Origin: an uncultured Chitinophagaceae bacterium
GTDB lineage: Bacteria > Bacteroidota > Bacteroidia > Chitinophagales > Chitinophagaceae
Assembly: GCA_903832075.1 (NCBI GenBank)
Contig: CAILAF010000473.1
Coordinates: 1 to 8,401, forward strand
Reading direction: 5' to 3'
Length of the DNA stretch: 8,401 bases
Shown here: in pieces, positions 1 to 6,515 of the stretch
How the letters are laid out: the number at the start of each line of letters is the position of its first letter
How positions within the stretch are numbered: the stretch's first letter is position 1
Notes under the pieces: generated by a model
Seen by the model: the letters and a program-made list of their open reading frames with translations, nothing else
Told to the model about the DNA's origin: nothing
The model's database searches: none
Made by a program: the position numbers and the translations under genes

Positions 1-1
1 A

Positions 2-1624
2 TTTAATGAAACAGATGCAAATGCTTCAGTTGGCATACATCGTAAATGGGGCTATTCGCATTTAGATTTTGTGATTTATGATGATCTGCAGGAAATTCCA
101 GATGGCAGCAGAGATAGTGCATCATGGAAATTTACTCGACAAATTACCAAGGCAGATACTGTTCGTCAAATTGTTTCGGATGCCAATTTAAATAGTTATA
201 AAATTGAAACACTGCATCAACATGTGCAGCATTACCGAATTTTCTCTGCAAATAATTTTATATTGAATGATGGCTCAAGACTTTTGGTGAATGTAGGTTT
301 TCAAAAAAGTACAAGAAGAGAATACAATCATCCTGAAATTCCTTATCAAAATGTTGCAGGTTTGTTTTTACAACTGAATACTTATAATTATGATATCAAA
401 TATTCTTTAAAAGATATTAATAATTGGAACATAACTTTTGGTGTTAACGGAATGTATCAAACTAATAATGTTACCAACGGAACAGAATTCGTGATTCCAT
501 CTTATCATCAATTTGACTTAGGTACTTTTGCAACAGCGAAAAAAACGTTTGGTAAATTAGATATCGCAGGCGGTATTCGTTATGATAACAGAACTTTTCA
601 TAACGACCAATTATATACAAAATCAAATCCAATTTCTGGTTTTGATATGCCTGTTTATGGTATTGATACAGTTGGTGCTGCAAGAGAATTTGAATTATAT
701 AATCATACTTTCTCCGGAGTGTCAGGAAGCATTGGTGCTACTTATAATTTTTCTGAACATGTTTCTGTGAAAGCCAATATTTCCAGAGGGTTCAGAGCAC
801 CTAACATTTCTGAAATATCTGCCAATGGTGTACATCCCGGCACTGGATTTTATCAAATTGGTAATGATGATTTTAAACCGGAATTTAGTTTACAGGAAGA
901 TGTTGGCATAGTTTATTCAACTAAATATGCAGTGATTGAATTTAATCTCTTTAATAATTTCATCAATAATTATATCTACAATCAAAAATTAATTGGTGTT
1001 AACGGAAGCGATTCTATTATTGCGGGCTCAGGGGTTTCTCAAACTTTTAAATTTCAATCATCACGCGCCAATTTATACGGTGGTGAATTAAGTATTGATT
1101 TGCATCCTTCAAAATCAATTCATTTTGAAAACAGTATTTCAGCAGTATATGCTCAAAATAAAGGTGCAACATCTGCAACGCCTGTTTCCGATTCAGAAAA
1201 ATATTTACCATTTATTCCACCATTGCATGGTATTTCTGAATTGAGATTTGATTTTGATAATAAATCACTCAACATCAAACATGGTTTTGTAAAACTGCAG
1301 ATGGAATATTATGCTAATCAAAACAGAATTTATTCTGCATACGGAACTGAAACAAGAACACCCGGTTATACTTTGTTTAATGCAGGTATTGGCGGAAGTT
1401 TTGTAAATAAATTGGGTAAAACAATTTGTAGTGTGTATTTAATGGCTAATAATTTATTTAATGTTACGTATTGGGATCATTTAAGCAGACTGAAATATTT
1501 TTATGGAAACTATCAAAACCCAAGCCCAACCGATAATGCAAGAGAACATGGCATTTACGGAATGGGAAGAAATATTTCATTTAAAATAGATTTTCCATTA
1601 AATGCTAATTTAAAAAAATCTTAA
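2..1624 (+). CDS. TonB-dependent outer-membrane receptor, C-terminal part (5' end outside window)
   Basis: This is the beta-barrel portion of a TonB-dependent receptor, which imports a ligand (siderophore, metal complex, vitamin or glycan) across the outer membrane using TonB/ExbBD energy. The open frame continues without a stop from base 2, so the GTG at 71 is internal and the true start, plug domain and TonB box lie upstream. About 540 residues are visible. They show alternating hydrophobic/polar strands, many Tyr, Asn and Phe, and a typical barrel motif RAPN at fragment residues 265-268 (bases 794-805), followed by SEISANGVHPGTG and GNDDFKPE. Near the C-terminus are MANNLFNVTYWDHLSRLKY and GRNISFKIDFPL, as in Bacteroidota receptors. 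The protein ends with an extra NANLKKS after the usual last strand. The family call is firm. The ligand cannot be read from this fragment. The next gene starts 10 bases downstream, suggesting an operon. Confidence 0.93.
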   Translation, partial: FNETDANASVGIHRKWGYSHLDFVIYDDLQEIPDGSRDSASWKFTRQITKADTVRQIVSDANLNSYKIETLHQHVQHYRIFSANNFILNDGSRLLVNVGFQKSTRREYNHPEIPYQNVAGLFLQLNTYNYDIKYSLKDINNWNITFGVNGMYQTNNVTNGTEFVIPSYHQFDLGTFATAKKTFGKLDIAGGIRYDNRTFHNDQLYTKSNPISGFDMPVYGIDTVGAAREFELYNHTFSGVSGSIGATYNFSEHVSVKANISRGFRAPNISEISANGVHPGTGFYQIGNDDFKPEFSLQEDVGIVYSTKYAVIEFNLFNNFINNYIYNQKLIGVNGSDSIIAGSGVSQTFKFQSSRANLYGGELSIDLHPSKSIHFENSISAVYAQNKGATSATPVSDSEKYLPFIPPLHGISELRFDFDNKSLNIKHGFVKLQMEYYANQNRIYSAYGTETRTPGYTLFNAGIGGSFVNKLGKTICSVYLMANNLFNVTYWDHLSRLKYFYGNYQNPSPTDNAREHGIYGMGRNISFKIDFPLNANLKKS

Positions 1625-1634
1625 AATATTTTTT

Positions 1635-2111
1635 ATGAAAACATTTATCGTGATTTTCATATTCATTCCTTTTATTTCTTTTTCTCAATTAATAGAAAGT
1701 AATCAAACAGATTCCTTTACGCATCAAAAAAGAATTGTAACAAGTCAACAAACACTAAAAAATAATTTGTCTCATTTTTTAGCTGCTCGATTAAGAGCAG
1801 TAAATGACAATATTTTTATAATACTTAACGGAGATGGCGCAGACATTATTAATGCTGATGATATTGCTTTGCTGATAACGATTAGCGATACTTTAGTTAT
1901 AAAATCAACAGCTCAGCAAGGTTTTTCCAGAGGTGAGTATTTTCATCAATATTCAATTTCAAAAAGCGATTTAATAAAATTGGCAGGACAAAAATTAATT
2001 AGTGTAAGAAGATATACTTCAAGAGGTATTTTCAATATGGATATCAATCAAAAATTTCAAACCAATTTAATGCAGATAAGTGATGCATTATTAAAAGAAA
2101 TGAGTAAATAA
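1635..2111 (+). CDS. Small secreted protein of unknown function
   Basis: I do not recognise a named family. The 158-residue product begins with Met-Lys, a hydrophobic stretch (residues 4-16) and FSQ, giving a likely signal peptidase I cleavage after Ser17 with Gln at +1, a common Bacteroidota pattern. There is no lipobox cysteine, so it is predicted to be soluble in the periplasm or exported. The rest (about 140 residues) looks like a compact alpha/beta domain. It has a basic segment around LAARLRAVND, a strand FIILNGDG, an acidic turn, strands ALLITISDTLVIKST, then YSISKSDLIKLAGQKLISVRRYTSRG and a C-terminal helix. The pattern of a 'hydrophobic strand, YSISKSDL helix, I-x-x-x-R-x-Y-T-S-x-G strand' resembles small Bacteroidota hypothetical proteins that I recall only loosely. 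It starts 10 bases after the receptor stop and is probably cotranscribed with it, so an accessory envelope role is possible but is inference. No Shine-Dalgarno is seen; the leader is A/T only. Confidence 0.82.
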   Translation: MKTFIVIFIFIPFISFSQLIESNQTDSFTHQKRIVTSQQTLKNNLSHFLAARLRAVNDNIFIILNGDGADIINADDIALLITISDTLVIKSTAQQGFSRGEYFHQYSISKSDLIKLAGQKLISVRRYTSRGIFNMDINQKFQTNLMQISDALLKEMSK

Positions 2112-2134
2112 TTTATTTTTTATAATTTGGTGTA

Positions 2135-2578
2135 ATGGATATTTCAATTAATACACCTGCATTATTATTTCCGGCAATTAGTTTGGTGATGCTGGCTTAT
2201 ACCAATCGCTTTCTGGCATTGGCAAGTAGAGTTAGAAGTTTACATGATAAATACCAAAGTCAGGAACACAAACATTTAATTCTGGGACAAATTAAAAATT
2301 TGCGTTATCGTTTAAAGCTTATAAAAAACATGCAGGCATTAGGCGTGCTAACTTTTTTGTTGTGCATTTTATGCATGTATTTAATTTATATAAATGCATT
2401 GGGTTGGGCGCATGTTATTTTTGCATTAAGTCTTGTTTCTTTTACAGTTTCACTTTTAATTTCGTTGCTTGAAATACAATTAAGCACAAAAGCATTAGAA
2501 TTGGAATTAAGTGATATGGAAGGATTAGAGAATCCTTCGGTATTAGAATATCTTAAGAAGAAGTTTGATAAAGAATAA
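2135..2578 (+). CDS. DUF2721 family integral membrane protein
   Basis: A 147-residue protein that fits the DUF2721 family, whose function is unknown. The N-terminal segment (residues about 6-30, with PALLFPAISLVMLAYTNRFLAL) is the family hallmark: a hydrophobic stretch followed by the N-R-F-L-A-L motif. A charged region (31-64, with IKNLRYRLKLIKNMQALG at its end) is probably cytosolic or amphipathic. Two further membrane spans are at about 67-87 and 92-113, followed by LEIQLSTKALELEL, also typical. The C-terminal tail is short and charged. Its length matches the family. The start lies 23 bases after the preceding stop. A TATAATTTG stretch sits just upstream but does not match the Bacteroidota -7 consensus TAnnTTTG exactly, and I see no -33 partner, so cotranscription with the two genes upstream is the simpler reading. 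It faces the ABC transporter gene tail to tail. Confidence 0.88.
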   Translation: MDISINTPALLFPAISLVMLAYTNRFLALASRVRSLHDKYQSQEHKHLILGQIKNLRYRLKLIKNMQALGVLTFLLCILCMYLIYINALGWAHVIFALSLVSFTVSLLISLLEIQLSTKALELELSDMEGLENPSVLEYLKKKFDKE

Positions 2579-2582
2579 AAAT

Positions 2583-2632
2583 AATTAAGAGTTATGAATT
2601 ATTTTTTAACTCAGAACTCATCATTCTTAATT
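2583..2632. terminator. Candidate bidirectional AT-rich terminator / inverted repeat
   Basis: AATTAAGA at 2583-2590 is the reverse complement of TCTTAATT at 2625-2632. Inside it GAGTT (2589-2593) can pair with AACTC at 2608-2612, or alternatively at 2615-2619. A run of T (2602-2607) lies in the loop of the inner hairpin. It sits between convergent stops (plus-strand stop at 2576-2578, minus-strand stop at 2627-2629), where a shared terminator is expected. The stems are weak and A/T-rich, so the terminator reading is tentative; it may simply be a degenerate intergenic repeat. Confidence 0.35.
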
Positions 2633-4432
2633 CATAATTGGACTAAAAATTTTTCTTTCACCAATTTGCTGTCTCCACATAGCATAATACAATCCTTTCT
2701 CAGCAAGCAATTCGTGATGATTGCCTGTTTCAACAATTTGTCCTTTTTCTAAAACAAAAATTCTGTCGGCGTGCATAATCGTGCTTAAACGATGTGCAAT
2801 CATTACAGTAATTTGTTCTTTCTCATGAGAAATTGTTCTGATAGTATTGGTAATTTCTTCTTCGGTAATTGAATCCAATGCAGAAGTTGCTTCATCAAAA
2901 ATCAATAAATGCGGATGACGCAACAAAGCACGTGCAATACTTAATCTTTGTTTTTCACCACCGCTTAATTTTAATCCGCCTTCACCAATCATTGTTTCAA
3001 TTCCTTTTTCTGCACGATATAATAAATTATCACAACTGGCTTTATGTAGTGCTTCATAAATATCTTTATCAGTTGCTTTCGGATAAACGAACAATAAATT
3101 TTCTTTAATAGTACCTGCAAACAATTGCGTGTCTTGTGTTACAAAACCAATCTGGTTGCGGAGTTCATCAAAATTCAAATCAAATCCATCAACAGAATTA
3201 TATAAAATTTTTCCTTCAGGTGGACGATATAATCCAACCAATAATTTTACCAATGTACTTTTTCCTGCACCGCTTGGTCCAACAAAAGCAATGGTTTCTC
3301 CTTTCTTAACATCAAACGAAATATTATCTAATGCTTTGTATTGTGCAGTTTGATGTTTGAAAGAAACATTTTTAAATTCTAATTCTTCAATCACCCCAAT
3401 TTTTGTTGGCTCTTCAGGTTTAGGTTCCACTTTTTTCAACATCAACACATGAAAATTATTTAATGATGCTTCTGCTTCGCGATAAGATAAAATGATATTA
3501 CCAATTTCCTGCATTGGTCCGAAGATGAAGAAACTATAAAATTGTAATGATATTAATTGACCTGTGGTTAATACATCGCGAAAGATGAGCCACATTAAAG
3601 TAAACGTAATGGTTTGACGTAAAAAGTTTACCATCGTTCCCTGAATAAAACTTAATGCACGAATACTTTTAACTTTTCTTAATTCTAATCCTAAAATTTT
3701 ATACGTGTTTTTATTTAAACGATGTACTTCCTGTTCTGTTAATCCTAAACTTTTTACAATTTCAATATTGCGCAAACTTTCAGTTGTAGAGCCTGCTAAT
3801 GCAGTTGTTTCTTTTACAATGTTTTTTTGAATGATTTTAATTTTTTTACTTAATAAACTTGTTACTAATCCAATTAATAAAGTACCGCCTAAGTAAACTG
3901 GCATGATGCTCCAGTGTAAACGTGTTGCATAAATGCTTACAAAAATGACACTTACAATAATTGCAAAAAATACATTAATGAAATAACCAATAAATTTTTC
4001 TGTATCAGTTCTAACTTTTGTTAAGATGGATAATGTTTCACCGCTTCTTTGATCTTCAAATTCCTGATAAGGCAAACGCATAGAATGTTTTAAGCCGTCG
4101 GTGAAAATTTTTGCACCGAATTTTTGTACAATCACATTTACCATATAATCTTGAAATGCTTTGGCAATGCGGCTTATCATGGCAGTGCCCACCAACAACA
4201 TTAAATAAAACAATATTCCATGATATTCAATATTGCCCCAAAAAAATTCTGATTCTGTTCTTGGAAGTTTTAATGCTTTATCAAAAAAATGAGGATGATT
4301 TGCAAATTTATCAATGGCAAATCCAATTAACATTGGATCGAACATTGAAAATACTTGATTGATGGAAGCCAATAATAGTGCTAATCCTATTAACCATTTA
4401 TAAGGTTTAATGTATTGTAATAATATTTTCAT
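2627..4432 (-). CDS. ABC transporter half-unit, fused permease and ATPase (ABCB/MsbA-like exporter type)
   Basis: This 601-residue protein has the layout of a type IV (ABCB-like) exporter half-transporter that works as a dimer in the inner membrane. The membrane domain occupies about residues 1-315, with predicted spans near 13-35, 72-92, 148-170, 174-195, 259-284 and 291-312. The ATPase domain starts near 347. Visible motifs are Walker A GPSGAGKST at 385-393 (Lys391), Q-loop Gln433 in TQDTQLF, signature LSGGE at 489-493, Walker B LLIFDE with Asp513 and catalytic Glu514, D-loop SALD, and switch His547 in AHRLST. All catalytic residues are intact, so it should be active. Substrate cannot be inferred; lipid, peptide or drug export are all possible. 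It lies 82 bases downstream of the amidohydrolase on the same strand. Its last codons (Ile-Met-Asn) and stop lie inside the intergenic repeat, so the exact C-terminus may vary among relatives. Confidence 0.95.
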   Translation of the reverse strand: MKILLQYIKPYKWLIGLALLLASINQVFSMFDPMLIGFAIDKFANHPHFFDKALKLPRTESEFFWGNIEYHGILFYLMLLVGTAMISRIAKAFQDYMVNVIVQKFGAKIFTDGLKHSMRLPYQEFEDQRSGETLSILTKVRTDTEKFIGYFINVFFAIIVSVIFVSIYATRLHWSIMPVYLGGTLLIGLVTSLLSKKIKIIQKNIVKETTALAGSTTESLRNIEIVKSLGLTEQEVHRLNKNTYKILGLELRKVKSIRALSFIQGTMVNFLRQTITFTLMWLIFRDVLTTGQLISLQFYSFFIFGPMQEIGNIILSYREAEASLNNFHVLMLKKVEPKPEEPTKIGVIEELEFKNVSFKHQTAQYKALDNISFDVKKGETIAFVGPSGAGKSTLVKLLVGLYRPPEGKILYNSVDGFDLNFDELRNQIGFVTQDTQLFAGTIKENLLFVYPKATDKDIYEALHKASCDNLLYRAEKGIETMIGEGGLKLSGGEKQRLSIARALLRHPHLLIFDEATSALDSITEEEITNTIRTISHEKEQITVMIAHRLSTIMHADRIFVLEKGQIVETGNHHELLAEKGLYYAMWRQQIGERKIFSPIMN

Positions 4433-4514
4433 TGAAATTAATTAGTGATGAAGATTAACAATAATAGTGCAAACAAATATTTTTCTGACATAGCGGCATT
4501 ATGAAAAACGAAAA

Positions 4515-5810
4515 TTATTTTTTTTCTGATTTATATACAACACCATCTTTCATTACCCATTGCACTTGTTGTAACAGTTTTATATCTTTTGTTGGATCGC
4601 CTTTTACAGCAATAATATCAGCAAATGCGCCAGATTTAATTTCACCGATTAAATCTTGTTGTTCTAATAATTCTGCTGCAGTTGTAGTTGCAGTTTGAAT
4701 AGCTTGTATCGGAGTCAATCCCCATTGTACAAAAAATTCAAAATCTTTTGCTTGAGGTAAATTCCAATCGTAACCGCCAATATCTGTTCCATAAGCTAAT
4801 TTAACGCCGGCATTAATTGCTTTCTTAAAAATATCAGGCATAGTTTGTTTAAATTGTAAATTGATAATGCTTCCTGTTTTTGCTCTTCCTTCTGCCACAT
4901 AATCATTCACAAAAATTGTTGGACACCAAAATATTTTTTTCTCTACCATTAATTTAATACACTCATCATCCATGCCATTTCCATGTTCAATGGTTCTTGC
5001 GCCAGCATTAATGGCTGCAATAATTCCATCGCGTGTCATGGCATGTGCAGCTAATTTTTTTCTGCTTCTTAAAGTTTCATCTCCAATTGCATTAATTTCA
5101 TCAGCAGTAAAATTTGGTAAACCTTTGTAACTGCCATCATCAATTTTATAATAACTTCTATCAGCATAAATTTTTATCCAATCAGCGCCATGTTCAATTT
5201 GCGAACGCACGGCTCTTCTGGCTTCATCGGCTCCGGTTATTTCTTGTAAACCTTTGGGTAATTGTAATTGCCATGCATAATCAGATGCTTTAATAGGATA
5301 ATGTCCGGTAGTATTGATTGCTAATGTTGAAACAAACATTCTTGGTCCAATCATTTCGCCTTTGTTGATGGCTTTCTTTAAATCAACATCAGTAAAACCG
5401 GCACCTTCAGTTCCTAAATCACGAATAGTTGTAAATCCGTTTTGAATAGCAATACCACAACTTCTAACAGCACGAATAGTTCTGTAAGGAATAGATTCTT
5501 TTAAAATTTGAACATCATAATCTTCGCTGGTAATATCTGCCTGCAATAAAACATGTGTATGACAATCAATTAAACCCGGTAAAACAAAATAATTGGAAAG
5601 ATCAATTATTGAATCTGTTTTTTGTGAAAATGATTTTGTATCAAAAATACTTTCAATTTTATTGTCTTTTATAATGATAGTTTGATTTGATAAAACTTGT
5701 CCGTTTTTTGTATTTAATAATTTCCCGCATTTAATGGCAATCGTTTTTTGTGCAGATAAGTTAAGAATTATTAAGCTGCATAAAATGGATAAAATAGTTT
5801 TGGCACGCAT
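4515..5810 (-). CDS. Secreted metal-dependent amidohydrolase, prolidase/imidazolonepropionase-like
   Basis: A 431-residue amidohydrolase-superfamily enzyme with a signal peptide (residues 1-20, cleavage expected after Ala20 in LNLSA-QKT), so it acts in the periplasm or outside the cell. The TIM-barrel metal-site ligands are all visible: His84-Thr-His86 in GLIDCHTH, Lys213 in DWIKIYA (the lysine expected to be carboxylated), His256 in AAHAMT, His276 in TIEHG and Asp343 in YGTDIG. A small beta-sandwich is formed by the N-terminal strands and the C-terminal LIGEIKSGAFADIIAVKGDP. This pattern fits the exported Xaa-Pro/Xaa-Arg dipeptidase and imidazolonepropionase-related group, so hydrolysis of dipeptides or a cyclic amide is the best guess. 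The precise substrate is not readable from sequence. Relatives often have a GGHG-like segment where this one has TTGHYP (His170). The start is the only in-frame ATG that gives a clean signal peptide. Confidence 0.9.
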   Translation of the reverse strand: MRAKTILSILCSLIILNLSAQKTIAIKCGKLLNTKNGQVLSNQTIIIKDNKIESIFDTKSFSQKTDSIIDLSNYFVLPGLIDCHTHVLLQADITSEDYDVQILKESIPYRTIRAVRSCGIAIQNGFTTIRDLGTEGAGFTDVDLKKAINKGEMIGPRMFVSTLAINTTGHYPIKASDYAWQLQLPKGLQEITGADEARRAVRSQIEHGADWIKIYADRSYYKIDDGSYKGLPNFTADEINAIGDETLRSRKKLAAHAMTRDGIIAAINAGARTIEHGNGMDDECIKLMVEKKIFWCPTIFVNDYVAEGRAKTGSIINLQFKQTMPDIFKKAINAGVKLAYGTDIGGYDWNLPQAKDFEFFVQWGLTPIQAIQTATTTAAELLEQQDLIGEIKSGAFADIIAVKGDPTKDIKLLQQVQWVMKDGVVYKSEKK

Positions 5811-5947
5811 AAAAAATAATTATTTACACAATATACAATTTATGCGATTTATTTTTTGATGGATTATTTTTTGTTGCTTAATTCGAAAACAATGCTAAGT
5901 AATCTATTGTACATTTATTAAATTAAGAAACTAAACATTCATCAACT
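5811..5947. promoter_or_regulatory. Divergent intergenic region, presumed promoters for both flanking genes
   Basis: This 137-base, very A/T-rich gap separates the divergent amidohydrolase and reductase-like genes, so promoters for both must lie here or nearby. ATTTTTTG occurs twice, at 5851-5858 and 5866-5873, 15 bases apart, within GATTTATTTTTTG and GATTATTTTTTG. Each carries a TTTG that could serve as a Bacteroidota -33 element for the plus-strand gene. I find no exact -7 TAnnTTTG at the proper distance on either strand, so no promoter is positioned with confidence. No RNA structure or small ORF of note was seen. Confidence 0.4.
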
Positions 5948-6514
5948 ATGAGAAATTTAATATTTTTTATGCATGCATCGCTGGATGGTTTTGTGGCAAA
6001 ACCCAAAGGCGAATTGGATTGGATAAAATTTAATGATGAAGTTTTTGATTTTGTTGGAGAGATGACAAACCAAGCCGACACTGCATTGTACGGAAGAATA
6101 ACTTATGGAATGATGCAAAGTTATTGGCCTACCGCAGCCGATAAACCCGATGCAACAAAGCATGATAAAGAACATGCAGAGTGGTATAAAAAAGTTTCGA
6201 AGATTGTTTTATCTAAGACAATTAATGAAACAGGCTTAATTAAAACAACCATTATTAAGGATCAACTTGCGGAGAAGATTAATCAAATAAAAAAACAATC
6301 GGGAAAAAATATTTTAATTTTTGGAAGTCCATCTGCTTCCGAATCATTATTGAATGAAAGATTGATAGATGAATTTTGGATTTTTTTAAATCCCATTATT
6401 TTGGGAAAAGGAATTCCAATGTTTAAAGATGTAAAAGAAACAATCAAACTAAAATTGATAGAATCAAAAACTTTTGATTGTGGTGTAATTGCATTGCATT
6501 ATGCAAAATTGTAA
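5948..6514 (+). CDS. Dihydrofolate reductase family protein (RibD C-terminal-like domain)
   Basis: A 188-residue single-domain protein of the RibD_C/dihydrofolate reductase-like superfamily (YyaP/YwjB type), cytosolic, with no signal peptide. The N-terminal strand and SLDGFVA (residues 11-17) begin the fold. LYGRITYGMM (47-56) is the typical 'GRxTY' helix start. KIVLSKT (85-91) matches the strand that follows, NILIFGSPSASESLL (121-135) is the dinucleotide-binding glycine turn, and DEFWIFLNPIILGKGIPMF (141-159) is the strongly conserved C-terminal strand-loop. These features suggest an NAD(P)H-dependent reductase. Family members of this size are mostly uncharacterised and should not be equated with the folate enzyme FolA or with RibD. 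Its gene is divergent from the amidohydrolase and convergent with the aminotransferase, and has its own upstream region of 137 bases. Its stop is one base from the stop of the opposing gene. Confidence 0.9.
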   Translation: MRNLIFFMHASLDGFVAKPKGELDWIKFNDEVFDFVGEMTNQADTALYGRITYGMMQSYWPTAADKPDATKHDKEHAEWYKKVSKIVLSKTINETGLIKTTIIKDQLAEKINQIKKQSGKNILIFGSPSASESLLNERLIDEFWIFLNPIILGKGIPMFKDVKETIKLKLIESKTFDCGVIALHYAKL

Positions 6515-6515
6515 A

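Noticed and set aside
471..683. Short open frames on either strand inside the receptor gene (also one at 582-770)
   Set aside because: Low-complexity products, no leader and no family resemblance; the receptor frame explains this stretch fully.
2869..3353. Plus-strand open frames of 79 and 74 codons opposite the ABC transporter ATPase domain
   Set aside because: They run antisense to conserved Walker and signature motifs and have no independent coding signs.
2627..4432. Naming the ABC protein MsbA or a specific multidrug exporter
   Set aside because: The architecture fits, but ABCB-type half-transporters cannot be assigned a substrate from motifs alone, and no lipid A gene adjoins it.
4433..4514. 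Terminator or promoter between the amidohydrolase and the ABC transporter genes
   Set aside because: Only A/T-only pairings near the amidohydrolase stop and partial matches to the TTTG/TAnnTTTG promoter pattern were seen. Nothing was strong enough to call.
5948..6514. Possible trimethoprim-resistance dihydrofolate reductase
   Set aside because: The sequence matches the RibD C-terminal-like branch, not FolA/DfrA. The folate-site pattern of true dihydrofolate reductases is not seen, and there is no mobile or integron context.
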